A DNA stretch of 64,000 bases, taken from positions 3,968,920 through 4,032,919 of the forward strand of contig CM034601.1 of the NCBI GenBank assembly GCA_020091685.1. Direction: 5' to 3'. The stretch is from Lutjanus erythropterus (taxonomy: Eukaryota; Chordata; Actinopteri; Lutjaniformes; Lutjanidae). Positions 1-11,060 of the stretch are shown here, piece after piece (positions within the stretch are counted from its first letter, which is position 1; every line of letters starts with the position of its first letter). The notes below the pieces were generated by a model, which was given only the letters and a program-made list of their open reading frames with translations, was not told the DNA's origin and did no database searches. Position numbers and translations under genes: made by a program.

Positions 1-614
1 TAATGAGCTGTCTGAAGTCCACCATCGACTCCCCTTTGACTAGGGGATATTGAAAAATCTGAAACTGAAAAAAGAAAAGGTTTTACAGAACAAAAGATTA
101 TAATATACGTGTATATGTATACCTGTATATTATAATATAGAAGTATACAAAAATATCAGAAATATTGGTTTCCATCACGTTATTTATGCTTTTCTGAATA
201 ACGTATTTGGATTTGGGTGCATCCCTGGTTTCTACAGCAGCCAAGAACAAACAAACCAAACACTGGCTCTTCATAACTTTTTTTATGTTTGGCCGTTCTG
301 AAGGTTTGAGTTTGGCTGTATGGCTGTTGCTATCTTGGTTAGTTCAAGCCAGATGTGACCATATTTGGATGAGAGAGTGGAGCTCGTGAGGTTGCTGTGG
401 TCATGACTTGACAGACTATCGATGTGGCAGCTTGTTATTAACAAGGCAGCGAAGCCTTTGGGGCCATAATTTACAAAATGAACATCATGCTGTATTGCAA
501 GAAACTTGAAAGCAGCAATTGAGACAATGAAGTCATTAAGAAATCGTTTACTGAGGTAATAAATCAAGAGAGAAATTAGGTAATTTTCTCATAAGACTCC
601 AAGACTCTAAGTAC
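1..614. other. Unassigned AT-rich DNA
   Basis: No gene or repeat family recognised. A short AT-rich inverted repeat lies at about 98-139, where TATAATATAC is answered by GTATATTATA across a short AT spacer. The small open frames at 207-389 (+) and 283-567 (-) have no codon pattern or splice context that would support coding. Confidence 0.5.
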
Positions 615-615
615 A

Positions 616-735
616 ATTGAACTTTTTGCAGCCAGTGGAGTTGCCCCCTGCTGGCCATTAAAAATAATGCACATTTAAGGCCATTCCGCATTGGCTTCAC
701 TTTTCAAACCTGGAAGCTACGTCCACTTCTCTCAC
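616..735 (+). repeat. Teleost interspersed repeat fragment
   Basis: The stretch running through GCAGCCAGTGGAGTTG and CCCCCTGCTGGCC, and then through CATTCCGCATTGGCTTCA, is one I recognise from memory as a very common percomorph repeat. Only part of the usual unit is present. Its class is unknown to me; it is non-coding. Confidence 0.55.
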
Positions 736-2470
736 TTCTTCTAGATTTTTTTTTTTTCAGAGCCCTCTGCATTCGCACCCACACTGCATTGCCAGACTAG
801 CTAGAATAAGGCTGTGTTTCTTCACACAGGGCTAAGGTTGGTCTGAAAACAGCCTTAGAAACAACTCTGTAACAAGTGAAGTCTGAGTTGAGTCCCATTA
901 AAAGTAACCTAAAGGTAAGAAATGTGCAGTCCCCATAAAGTTCATCTAATTCACTCAAATAGACGGCCTCATGAACTGACTAACCTGTAGAACAACTCTC
1001 AGCTCTCCTGGACTCCAGGGCCTCCAAGTTTGAGAGTCTGGGGAAGTTTTGCATCGGGGAGTCACGAGGGGACATTTAAATTAAAAGTGACAAGGTGCAC
1101 ATAGAGACAAGCCCAGCAGGTTAATGATCGCTGTGCCACCTCCAGGCTCCAGCCATCTGGATAGCTTGTAGCTGCTTCTGCTCGACACAAATGAAGCTAC
1201 CGAGGAGGTAGGTGGCAGAATGGCCAGGAGGTAGGAATCTGGCGGAGGCTGCTGATTAAATGTGAGAGTGGGTGTGAGGTACAGTGCAGCTCTCGCTACC
1301 AGATAATTAAGATATGAGCTACAGGTGACAGTGATGCTAACAAGGACTGTGGCCGCTTTGCCACCTCTTTTTTGAGCGGAGCCTGCCAGCATGATGGACA
1401 GCGAGTCTTTACAGGGTGTCCTTATGGTTAGCGAGGCTCCCTGAAGTGTGACAGAATTACACTCTGAAAGTTAATATTTGGAAAGTCACAGAATGTCTCA
1501 AAAGAAAGTGACAAAAGCTCATTATTTGACAGCTGGTGTGATGCCTCCATTTATTTTAAGGACATCGCACTTTGATCCAGACTGTATGAGCTGCGTGTTC
1601 GCCTCCTGTTAGCTCTTACATCTTCTGTCACAATGTATTAAAAAAAACAGAAAGGTGATAAAACCTGTCACTGGACAGACTTTTCACACCTTCTCATCAG
1701 ACCCTGAGATATACGATTATACTGTATCTAAGGTCCCCAATTGAACTTTTGCAACAGCATTTTCAATTAAGTTAAAATGACACAGAAAAGTTTTATAACC
1801 TGGCTCTACATCTGTCACATATACTTTAAAATGCACAAACTGGATGTGCCATTGAGTTCCCATTGAGAAATTAGCAAACAGGTCTTTGTTTGCCATCAGT
1901 GGCAACCACTTTTAAAAAACGGCAAAATGTCCACCCCAATATAAATGCATTTTTAATATATGTTGCATTTGTGATACTGATGAGACACTTGGAACCAGAA
2001 GGAGACAACACTGCTGAATGTTGGTGTGTTTACTCATGTTTGCACAGGTGTGTGTATTAGATGCAATGGCAAAGCAAAATAAGTTGCTGGATTGTGGTGT
2101 GAAAGTTGAACTAACCCGTCAACGTCACAAACAAATGTAATGTATGAAAGTAGAGATGATGAACACACTGAAGTCGGTGTCCTATAATCCAAGACTTCAG
2201 TGCTTAAGGGCCAGTGGATCTATGGCAAGAATCAACACAAAGGCCAGGAAATTAAAACCTTGAAAGGGTGAGAACGGATGAACAAGCAGCGAGTGACTCG
2301 GTGGATTCATTCTTCAGGGATCAGTGAAGAACATGACAGCACTGCACTACTTGTATTTTGGAAGTCAGGAACTGAGGGTGAGCGCTGTAATTGCTAAAAT
2401 TTAAGATTGACAAAGATTCTGCTCTAATTATGACTAAAATGGTAACCATATTTTTTCGAAAGTTGATGAC
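736..2470. other. Unassigned intergenic or intronic DNA
   Basis: Nothing recognised. The longest open frame, 1081-1392 on the minus strand, has no splice or codon-use support. Confidence 0.5.
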
Positions 2471-2471
2471 T

Positions 2472-2490
2472 GGTTGCCAGCCTGGCAACC
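2472..2490. repeat. 19-bp perfect inverted repeat, RFX/NFI-like
   Basis: GGTTGCCAG, one C, then CTGGCAACC: two 9-bp arms that are exact reverse complements. The half sites GTTGCC and GGCAAC match the halves of an RFX X-box, but with a 5-base spacer that is longer than usual. The palindrome is directly visible. Binding by any factor is inference. Confidence 0.5.
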
Positions 2491-2805
2491 AATTTCAAAT
2501 GTTAGTGTTGAGCCCTGTGTCATACTTAGTGGGTCTGTGTAGGATGATTGTGTTAAATGGTCAATTCAACAACACTGCAAAATAATTTTCCCTTAGTGGC
2601 CTGAACTGAGGGGGCTCATGAGCAGCGACTCATCCAGCAATGTGCCTCAAAGTGCCTGTGGGCTCCTTTGTGCCATCATTCAAACGGTTCTAATTGCAAA
2701 TTCTTTGTCTGAACTTGGCGAAGTTATAGCTACTAGCTTTTGAAAGAGCCAAATATTTTGGAGGCTTTTTTAGACTTAGATAGCTGAAGTGAAAATAGGA
2801 ATACG

Positions 2806-2902
2806 ATCTGCAGCAAAGGGCCGCACGGCTGCTTCAGTGGACTCACAGTATCGGTAGACGGGACACATGTTCCAACAACTGAGCTACTGTGCCACTAGAG
2901 CC
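2806..2902 (+). repeat. Teleost repeat with tRNA-like tail, fragment
   Basis: It contains GCAGCAAAGGGCCGCA and, downstream, ACTGAGCTACTGTGCCACT. Both recur in a common percomorph short repeat in which a 'cagcaaagggcc' segment is followed by a tRNA-like 'ctgagct' segment. A second, more diverged copy lies at 30834-30985. Confidence 0.5.
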
Positions 2903-3224
2903 AGATTTTTTTCTCAAAAGTTGATGGAGACCAAACCAGAGCCAAAATGAGAGTGAATACTGAATTTGTTTTGTTTTGGGAATTAAATAGGCAAGTATGC
3001 ATCAGAAAAACTTAATTATATGTCAATATTGTGTGTATCGCTCTGCAGAAAGCATATACTTTGACCTTGAGCTGAGATTATTTTATCAAACCCTGTTGTT
3101 GTTGTCTTTCCAGGTCAGATTTCTACACTTCTACACCACTTTTTTTCTGGCATGAACGGGGAAAAATATTGCACTGTGTCACCTGGAACTTCATCAAACT
3201 AATGATATAAAATCTCCATTAAGA

Positions 3225-3680
3225 TTCGAGTCTATTTTTGTATTCCCGAGGAGATCTTAAACCCCTCGGGAGGAGCAGCTGCTGAATTTTCAGCCATGTC
3301 ATTTCCACCATCAGTCTGTTTTCATTCTGTTTCATTCACCAACTTTCTCCTCCTCACACACAACCCCTCTCTGGCCATTCCACCCACATTGTTTGAACAG
3401 AGACAGAAGAGAAACATATTGCTCCTATTATACACTGGCGTTTGGTTTTCCATAGAAAGCAGTGATTGTGTTTCCGTTGGAGCGCAGCGATGTAGATGAT
3501 GGCTTTGGCAGGCGGCAGACAGGCCTGCTCTGATGAGCTAACACTCAGCTGGAGGAGAATGGGACGGGAAAAGGCATGAAAAATGGTGCAGCGTTTAGCG
3601 TCGCTTGGCACCGCTGCCGTGGGTTCATTGAGTCAGAAACGAAGAGGCCGTCTTTGTGGGGTGTGACTGTCACTGCTGGA
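3225..3680. promoter_or_regulatory. Unique block with conserved-element character
   Basis: Non-repetitive, GC-higher sequence between AT-rich flanks. It includes the GGAGCAGCTGCTGAATTTTC segment and a dense unique stretch at about 3440-3660. No reading frame is convincing on either strand. The look is that of a teleost conserved non-coding element, which is a judgement by eye. An undetected exon is the alternative. Confidence 0.25.
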
Positions 3681-4245
3681 TGACAGATTGCATTGTGGGT
3701 CCTCTGAGGCAAGCACAGAGGATGAGATAATGGTTATGAAATAAAAGTCTCCCAAACTGTGAAAGCAGACAAAAATGCGGTGACATAAACTGCCAGTTTA
3801 CAGTGAAATATTCAGCTACACAACAAAAACTGTTAGCAAAAAATGTCATCCCTAAGCAGTACATTCACACAATTTCACCCTCACATCCCGGAGCATATTG
3901 TGTTCAAAAAGCCATATTGATCTGTAAGCAAATGGCATTTTTGGCATCGAACATCACTGCTTGGCACTTCAGGGAACAAGCTGACAACTCGGCCTTAAGA
4001 AGTCAATAAACTGGTTTCCACAAGGCGCCAAACGGTGCTCACTCTCTCAGACTGGGACATTACTTGATTGCTGTTAATTCCCTCATCTCTTGTGTCTGGC
4101 AATCAAAGGAGATATGAAAATTAAGCTGAACATTACTATTAAATCAACTAAGTTTAAACTTGTGACTCACAGAGCTCCAAATATTTACCTCAAGTCTGTT
4201 CTGTTCGAATGGTGCACCAAATCCTTCTATGAAGTTGATCATATT
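3681..4245. other. Unassigned DNA
   Basis: No gene or repeat recognised. Open frames at 3670-3864 (-) and 3803-4009 (+) are short and overlap on opposite strands, as expected by chance. Confidence 0.5.
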
Positions 4246-4893
4246 GAACCAAAAATCACGTGATCGGAAATCGGGACAGATCACGTGATTTTCAAATGAT
4301 CGGAATCGGGTGGAAATTATCGTATTTAACCTTACAAAACAACAAGCATGGCCATGTTCATGTTTTAAATTCATCCTGAGGTAAAGAGATTGTCAAATGG
4401 AATGACAATGGCTTAGTTTTAATTTTAATAAGTTCCACAACATCAATATTAATTGTTGCACGGACGGAAACAACACCGTAAATGTCACAATCTATGGCAG
4501 GCGGGGAATTCAGACAACATAATAGTAGTGAGCTGGTAGTTAGCAGGCTAACGCAGGGCAAACTATAAATAGGCAAAATATTTATTTAAATTGAATTTGT
4601 TTACATGGTTATTTTGTGCTGCACCACTACAAAGAGATTTTATTTTGTTTACTTGGTTTGAACCAATGCTGCACTAACAAACTTGTGATAAAAGAGCCGT
4701 ATAAAAAGGTATCATGTCGGATACTGTCATTTAAATAAAAAAAAACTTAAAGGACAACTTGGATGTGTTCTCTTTTTTTCTTCTTCTTATTAATGCATTG
4801 CTGAAGTATCGGATCAGGACTCGGTATCGGCAGATACTCAAAATCAAATGACTCGGACTCGGGGGCAAAAAAATGTGATTGGGACATCCCTAG
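4246..4893 (-). mobile_element. Non-autonomous hAT element, degenerate left end
   Basis: The right end reads GTGATTGGGACATCCCTA, the reverse complement of the TAGGGATGTCC terminus typical of a fish hAT family. Just inside it lie segments built from CGGTATCGGCAGATACTC and GACTCGGACTCGGGGGC, a subterminal pattern I recognise from those elements. The left part has two ATCACGTGAT palindromes and GATCGGAATCGGGTGG, also typical of this family. The matching left terminus and an 8-bp target duplication were not found, so that end is probably eroded. No transposase frame is present. Confidence 0.7.
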
Positions 4894-5585
4894 TCAGAGC
4901 TTCAGTGAGCTAATGTTAGAAAAACAGCTGCTAAGTTTCCTACTTTCTATATCCAGTTGGTCACCTCTCTGTCTGCCTGCTGTTGTTTTTAATGTGGACC
5001 AGGTTGTGTACAATGGGTTTATCATAGAGCTGCAGAGCTGGTGATAACGCTCTCTGGGGTTCTCATTGCAAGAAACCAGTTTCATAAAATACGTAAGATA
5101 TACAGTATATAAAATATAGATGAATGGAGCTTTAAAAAGAGAATGAAATTAGCCCTTTCTTTCCTAACCAATTCTTCTTCAGGCTAAAGCCAATATAATT
5201 AAGCAGTAAGAAGTAGGGCTCCTGCACCGGCTCTGTTTGTACAGTAAAACATGTTGAGTTTGCCCTGCAGTGAGACAAGCTGCTGAAGTGGTTAATCTGC
5301 TCACTATCACAAATTTCCCCCGGTAAATTTTCCTCCCAGATCTCACAGGATCATTGTAGCATCACAGGAAAACTGCCAGAACCTTCTTAATATCAGTCGA
5401 TCAAAAACTACAGATTGAGGCTCTTGGCAATGTCAAACATAGGACAAGTTAGTGCATGAGAATGCTATCGGAAAATTATATATTAACTTTTACTCTGGCA
5501 GCTGCAAGGCCTGTACTGTATATCAGTGTGATAAACCCTCCCTATGCCTTTATTATTCATCTTGACTGGATAAATAAGTGTTACA
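4894..5585. other. Unassigned DNA
   Basis: Nothing recognised. Mostly AT-rich sequence with no inverted repeats or coding signals that I can support. Confidence 0.5.
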
Positions 5586-5589
5586 ATCC

Positions 5590-6290
5590 TTTAGCAAAGC
5601 TTAAGAGCAAAAGCGGGAGAGGAGAGCTTTTATGGATCTGCAGCGCATCGCATATCAAGTGCGTTCCAGCAAGGGCACCCATGAATGAGAGCACTTTCAA
5701 AGAGAATGGAGGAACTTCTCAATCTAAAAGCTTCTGTCAGACTAAACAAACAACAGTCGTCTGCATCAACCGGGATATCACAAAGGACTGGCTTTGAATG
5801 TGTCTGTGACTCTGAAGAACCTTCAGATGAGGCAAAGTGACACTGACAATTGTCACAGTTTGTCGGAGTCATAAAACGAGTGGAAGGACGTGGAGGGAAG
5901 AGCACGAAATTAGAGCAAACTTTTGTCCTGTTTTATAATTGCCCCGTCAATTCATGGCTCAGTCGCAGAAATCCACTGGCCTTCCTGGCGTCTAGACGCA
6001 CTCAAAGGACGTATTAGCAGAAAGCTATGAGAGGATGCAGAAGAAAAGCATTGGAGTAATGCCTCAGCGTTTTTGTGGAGTAAATGGAACAAGACACCGA
6101 ATTAGGCACTGAATGCTGCAACGACAAGGACAAGAACATAAACAGGAGCATGAAAAATCTGCCATTAGCGTCCATGAATGTGTTGCCTCTCTTTCTGAGC
6201 ATTTTGCCTCGGGCTAGATTTTCCACCTCCTTCCTCGTTACAACACACACTGTTCCACAACACAGCCGTACAGGGCCGGGCTAGTGCCAG
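5590..6290. promoter_or_regulatory. Unique block(s) with conserved-element character
   Basis: Two GC-higher, non-repetitive stretches (about 5590-5900 and 5950-6290) stand out from the AT-rich surroundings. Open frames overlap on both strands at 5456-5797, 5630-5905, 6014-6250 and 6084-6284, which points to low stop density and not to a gene. It may be conserved non-coding DNA. This is composition-based only. Confidence 0.25.
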
Positions 6291-6753
6291 CAGCGAATGG
6301 CTGTTAAACAGCACCAGGAACATTTATTGTTCTAATTTCTCTAAGCTGCATTTATTCTTTTTCCACAGCACACAGAGCAGGTGTGTGGGTAATGGAAAAG
6401 GTCAGAGGCAGATGAGGACTGGCATGACATGTTTAACAAGCAGGGTTTGAACCAGAGGTGTTACAGTTACATGATGAGCGTTCAAAGCAGAGCTGGGAAG
6501 TTGTCTATCATTCCCGCAAAGTGAATGCCAAAGATGTAGCTTTAAAGGCAAATGTATGATGTAAATGTTGGGCAACCTCTGCTGCCAAGTGCTCAAAGCT
6601 CTACTATATAGATTCAAGAGTCTAAATTTCTATGTACAAAAGCATAGCAAAAACCTGCACCTTTGGATCTGGTTTAAATACTATCGTGGTCACTGTTATG
6701 AATACCAGCAACTATTAAATTATGCATACCCATAGAAACTTGCCACCCAGTTC
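6291..6753. other. Unassigned DNA
   Basis: No feature recognised. The open frame at 6402-6617 (-) has no supporting context. Confidence 0.5.
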
Positions 6754-7060
6754 TAGGGCTGTCACAGTGTGGTGCCAAAGCAGCATATCTGACACCACGG
6801 TTGGCAGTTGGCAGTTTACCGTGACTGTCTTAATTACATTTTACTCGATACTGAAGGACGCTGTCATAAGTGTAGCATGGCTCCTGCAAGGAATAGAGCA
6901 ATATGTAATGTGTGCAGCTGTAAGTGAGAAAGCGAGCAGCAGACTGAGAGTGACGGTGATGACCACTGTGGAGCAGAAACCTGTCAGTCTGGCAGTAAAT
7001 GTACAGTACGGGTTACAGCGTGTCAGTTAATAAATGCTGCAACTTCTAGACCAAGGAAAG
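6754..7060 (+). mobile_element. hAT-like element fragment, TAGGGCTGTCAC end
   Basis: It starts with TAGGGCTGTCACAGTGTGGT, close to the 'tagggctgtcacggt' terminus common in fish hAT elements, followed by alternating CACGGT/ACCGTGAC motifs (ACACCACGGTTGG, TTACCGTGACTGTC). No matching right terminus was found, so it is called a truncated copy with a soft right limit. Confidence 0.5.
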
Positions 7061-8230
7061 TCTTAAATTTCCCCAGCTGCTGGAAAAGTGACAGCGTTAG
7101 CCATGAAGTAAGCTGATCCAGAAAGACTAGCATTGTACCTTCACAACATCTGCTATAGTGCATCATATCCCTTTCAGAAGTTTATAATCAAGCCTTGAAC
7201 TGCACTGTCCTTTTCAAGACATAGGAAAATAAATACAACACTTTTTCCGTGTTGAAAACAGTTATTGTTGTTGTTAGCATGTTGTTAACTGTCCACAAAC
7301 AATCCCAAGATGCTCTATGCTGCTGAAAGGCACGCAAGTCAAAAGATGGACACCATGACTGACTGTGTACCTACTATACACAGAGGTGGAAATTACAGCT
7401 ACTCACATTACTGCTGTTGAGTCATGTTTTTGGGTAACAGTTCACTACTGAGTGAATTAAATCCATCCTTTGCATTCGTGTTGGCAGTAAGGTTGAACAG
7501 GCCAATGAAAACCAAGACACAGGGACGAAACACTGTAGCAGACAAATTTGGAGAGGTGATGGTGACCAGTGAGCAGAACAATGCAGGAGTTGGGATTAAT
7601 TTAGACTGAAGATTTGGAGAAACAGAAACCCTTTTAGACTGAATGCCTTCTACTGATAATACATTAAACTTCAGTGGTCAAAAAGTAACCAGTTTTTGAG
7701 GAGAATGCCTTATACTTTTTAATTTTTTCTTTCTTTAAAAAAAAAACAACCCCCCCCCAAAAAAAAAAACAGTAGTTTTACTTGCACTGGAAATGTAATG
7801 GCTTGGCATGCTATATCACTGCAGCTGTAGGCAGTAACTGTACTTTTTCCATCTATAAAATGTGACTCATTACATGCCACTCTTTTCTTTCCATTGAGGA
7901 CTTTGTCAGGGCGCTACATAGCGGATAAATCTGTGTAATCAGAATCCATACACTCAAATATAATGATGGGCAGTAAACGAAGTGCACTCTATAATCAGTA
8001 GTGGAAAGACTACTGAAATTCTGCACCCAATTATTGTTGCATTACTGAATTATTACTCAGCAGCTGTAATGATTCAAATGAAGATGAAAAAGCTGAAAAA
8101 TGTGGCTGAAATGCATTTGGTGCAACAGCCTGTGACTGTTTATTGCTTTTTAAAGTTGCAAAAACACTAAAAACTGTTTTATATAGACGGCAAAACTTCT
8201 GTACTACACTCAAACATAAATTCAGCTGAC
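7061..8230. other. Unassigned DNA with possible decayed repeats
   Basis: Stretches such as GAGGTGGAAATTACAGCTAC (from about 7384) and GGGCAGTAAACG (from about 7968) resemble the starts of fish elements that carry 'gtagtaac'-type repeats, but the copies are too decayed to delimit. An A/C homopolymer run lies at about 7737-7770. No coding signal. Confidence 0.35.
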
Positions 8231-8249
8231 AAAAAAAAAAAAAAAAAAA
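8231..8249 (+). repeat. Poly(A) run, 19 bases
   Basis: Uninterrupted A run. No retroelement body is recognisable directly upstream, so it is not assigned as a retroposon tail. Confidence 0.9.
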
Positions 8250-8658
8250 GGATTATAATGTAGTCTGTGTTGCTGAGTCTGTTTAAAATGCATAGTTTGA
8301 TTCCTCAGAAAAAAAATAAACTGAGGGCAGATTAGGAAGAGCTAATTAGTCATCCATAATCATAATTTTCAGTACGTCACTGAATAAAAGTATAATTAAT
8401 AAGTTTACTATCATTCTGAACAATCTATGCATGCTTCTGCAAACAGTTTGGGCTGCTTTTGTTTCTTTTAGTCATTAACCTTTTGCACCAAAGGCTGTAA
8501 CTCCTTCTATTTACAAGCTTATAGCTTAGTTACTACAAGTCTCAGCCAGCAATGCCATATTTCACTACATTACACTTTTTCTACAATCAATTTTCTGAAA
8601 AAAAAACATAGTTAACATTTTTAAAACAAATGTGAATGTGATCTGGTTTGTTCGACTT
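8250..8658. other. Unassigned AT-rich DNA
   Basis: Nothing recognised. Confidence 0.5.
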
Positions 8659-8800
8659 CTTAAAGCTGGGGTAGGCAGTTTATTTTTGGCATCATCTGGC
8701 AAAAGTACCATCATAACCTCGAAACACATCGTAACTCAAGTTGGAAGACAGATTTTACTCCTCCTCTTGGCTCTGTTTTCACTTTTAAGAAAGTCTAGCC
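8659..8800 (+). repeat. Teleost repeat beginning TTAAAGCTGGGGTAGGCAG
   Basis: CTTAAAGCTGGGGTAGGCAG followed by TTTTTGGCATCATCTGGC is a segment I recognise from memory as an abundant fish repeat. The matching opposite end (CTGCCTACCCC...) is absent, so the copy is partial. Confidence 0.5.
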
Positions 8801-8839
8801 AGCGACAGGAGACTTTAGTCATTCACAGTATTGGTCACA

Positions 8840-8905
8840 GTGTTGGTATTTGATGACCTGGGAAGGAGACTCAACAATCAACTATCTTTTTTCCAGAATT
8901 GTTCA
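8840..8905 (+). repeat. Short copy of a local repeat family
   Basis: TTTGATGACCTGGGAAGG and then GACTCAACAATCAACTATCT align by eye with the right ends of the repeats at 38360-38570 and 41545-41830 (for example TTTGATGTCCTGGCAATG and CCTCAACAATCAGCTATCT). It shows that this family is dispersed in the region. Confidence 0.5.
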
Positions 8906-8916
8906 CAATTGTTCAA

Positions 8917-9045
8917 TCTGTCAATCCATTAGCTATGCTCACTTATCCTTTAGCAGGTTGCAGGGGGGTGGCGGAGGTGATCCCATCTGACACTGGGCAA
9001 GAGCTGGAGTACAGCCTGGACAGATCACCAGTCAATCGACATAAG
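8917..9045 (+). repeat. Abundant teleost repeat, CTTATCC...CTGGACAG type
   Basis: CACTTATCCTTTAGCAGG, GACACTGGGCAAGAGCTGG and AGCCTGGACAGATCACCAGT follow in the order seen in one of the most frequent fish interspersed repeats (consensus from memory 'cgcttatcc...gggtcgcggggg...gacattgggcgagaggc...accctggacaggtcgccag'). Confidence 0.65.
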
Positions 9046-9046
9046 C

Positions 9047-9919
9047 CATGTTCAGACTGCAAGCCCAAATCTATGTTTGGTTATATCCAGATTGATTTTA
9101 GAAAGTCTGAAAACATTACATCCTGTAAAATTAAAGGCAAGCTCGCTGTCTCTCAAAAATCAAAAATGTCTCAAAAAAAAAAAAAAAGATTATCTTCCAC
9201 CACTTTTGCAGCTTTAGAGGTTACTGTTTTCTTGCCTACACATTCTAGATTTTTCTCTTAATCATCTGAAACTCAAACTGATTACATCACATCATATCAT
9301 GTCATGTTGAACAAAGCACGCTTAACCTGCAGGAAGATGACCATATAAGGAAGATATGTCCTGTTCTCTTACAAGGCAACACATCCAGAGAGTCCTGTTC
9401 CATTTTTAACTTTTAACAGACAGTGATGCCCAGCAGCAAGGTGTGAAAAAATCAACTCTTTGACAAAACGTTGACAACAACTTTAAAGAACAGCTTGCAA
9501 ATGTCCTTTTTGGTCTTTTAATTAAAGCAGTCACTTTCTCTCTTTTCTTCCTAGCCCCTTCTTTCCTTGTTGGCCTTCTCACATCGGTAGCTTAGGCAAA
9601 AGTCAACAAATGACCTTTGCCCTCTGTCATAAGCGGACAACGACGACGTTAAAATCCAGAGTGACAGAAGTTTATCAGAGCCTCTGAGCAGAAACCATGC
9701 TGCTGTGACCACAGAGGTAACAACATTCAGTAGACAGACACTAAAATAAAACTTCTGCTGGGTATTTACGCATGTGCTGATGTCTGTGTCATTACCACAG
9801 CAACTCATGCAGATGGATTGGTGATGTCTGGACACACAAATCCGATCTGATTGCTTGCAAATATCAGAACAGACAGTCGGTCTTAAAAATCTGTTTTGCC
9901 TGCAGTCTGAATAACGCCA
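9047..9919. mobile_element. TIR element, about 0.87 kb
   Basis: The left end CATGTTCAGACTGCAAGCCC is answered at the right by an inverted copy: bases 9891-9919 reverse-complement to TTATTCAGACTGCAGGCAAA. The core TTCAGACTGCA is exact. Subterminal TCCGATCTGATTGCTTGC fits a known kind of fish MITE. No transposase frame. Its left boundary abuts the repeat ending at 9045. An A-rich run lies inside at about 9173-9187. Confidence 0.5.
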
Positions 9920-10130
9920 CGGAGACAGACACTCACACCAAGTCAGACAGCAACATGTAGAATTAGTAAAGTGACGACTAATTCTTCATAGTTCTCTCTA
10001 TTGACAAAGTTAGAAAAAGTCAGCACAGCCACCAAATTATTGTTTTCTCTCCAAGAAATTACTTTCTATGACTTGTTGATTGTCTTATTTGCAGAGTGGA
10101 GGCACGGAAAACCATCTTCTGCGCTGTGTT

Positions 10131-10163
10131 TGCTTCATTCTGTTTGCTGAACAGAATGAAGCA
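10131..10163. repeat. Perfect short hairpin, 14-bp arms
   Basis: TGCTTCATTCTGTT, loop TGCTG, then AACAGAATGAAGCA: arms are exact reverse complements. Complementarity stops outside the arms, so this is shorter than a microRNA precursor. Function unknown. Confidence 0.7.
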
Positions 10164-10550
10164 TGATTTTTTTTCCATTCCCAGCATCCAAAAAAGAATT
10201 ACCTGCTGCAGGTCCCTTTGAATAAGAGGTTCACCGAAGAACTAAAAACATTAAAAGACAAAGAATGTGTACAAGAAATACAGATGGATAGATGGGAAAG
10301 GACGACGAAAACGCCTGCGCCTCCTGACATCGATGGAGCTTTTCAAACAATCCAAACTGTGAAGCAACCTTCAAACTGCACACGGCTTCTGTGCGAGTTG
10401 GAAAATTTAATCAACAAACTGCCGCAGATATGATTGCATTTCAACAAATGAAAGCTTCTAATCTTTTAGCCTTCATTTCATTTACAGAGATTTCACGTTC
10501 CAAACTCAGTTAGAAGCACTGCAGAAAGACTGAGGAAAGTTCTCACCTGT
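10164..10550. other. Unassigned; small open frame 10218-10433
   Basis: Holds a 71-codon frame on the + strand (starts MNKRFTEELK). It is hydrophilic and protein-like, but has no recognised homolog, no supporting poly(A) signal and no upstream promoter that I can see. Probably a chance frame. Confidence 0.3.
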
Positions 10551-10551
10551 G

Positions 10552-10585
10552 CACACACACACACACACATACATATACACACACA
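10552..10585 (+). repeat. (CA)n microsatellite, imperfect
   Basis: CA repeats interrupted by a TACATATA segment. Confidence 0.9.
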
Positions 10586-10651
10586 TTTACAAGGCATATT
10601 AACACCCTCAGAGTAGGACAGATACCAAGACACACAATGCCTGCAAGCCTG

Positions 10652-10652
<1 letters not shown>

Positions 10653-10715
<63 letters not shown>
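10653..10715 (+). repeat. (CA)n microsatellite, about 31 units
   Basis: Pure CA run of about 63 bases. It creates the cysteine-valine run in the spurious minus-strand frame at 10493-10759. Confidence 0.95.
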
Positions 10716-10718
<3 letters not shown>

Positions 10719-10739
10719 TCACAGTACTTTGAATTCCAT

Positions 10740-11060
10740 TTGCCCTGTAAAGCTCCCAAAACTCCTCTTCTTAATTCTTCCCTTCAAAAGCAAAGCCAGG
10801 GGAGTAATCCACAATCTCAGGATCTCCTCTTTTTTGCTTCCAAATGCAAATGGAAATCCTTGTTCTACAAACGGCTTATTGAGCGGCTCAGAGACGAAGC
10901 TGTTGCTTCTCACCGGTTTTCCTGCTGAAAAGCCGAACGAGAATCTCATCTATTGCCAAAGCCACAGACGATCCTGCGCCGGCTCTAATTTCTCACCTTC
11001 TAAGAAAGTGATTCTGATGCGCAGTGAGGAATCATCAAGAGGCATTTAAAGCTACATCGC
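10740..11060. promoter_or_regulatory. Unique block with POU octamer and TAATCC motif
   Basis: Non-repetitive, GC-higher sequence. It contains ATGCAAAT at 10844-10851, an exact match to the POU octamer, and TAATCC at 10805-10810, the core preferred by K50 homeodomains (Otx/Pitx class). Three overlapping open frames on both strands (10719-11049) suggest low stop density and not a gene. Enhancer-like by inference. Confidence 0.3.

Noticed and set aside
1081-1392. 103-codon minus frame
   Set aside because: No domain, splice site or codon bias; expected by chance in 64 kb.
3110-3160. Acceptor-like TTGTCTTTCCAG at about 3113
   Set aside because: All frames after it close quickly; no donor or poly(A) signal nearby.
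8231-8249. Poly(A) as the tail of a processed pseudogene or SINE
   Set aside because: No recognisable retroposed body or flanking duplication.
10218-10433. 71-codon + frame starting MNKRFTEELK as a small protein gene
   Set aside because: Looks protein-like, but there is no poly(A) signal, splice context or recognised similarity; within the length expected by chance.
10493-10759. Minus-strand frame with a long cysteine-valine run
   Set aside because: Produced by the (CA)n microsatellite.
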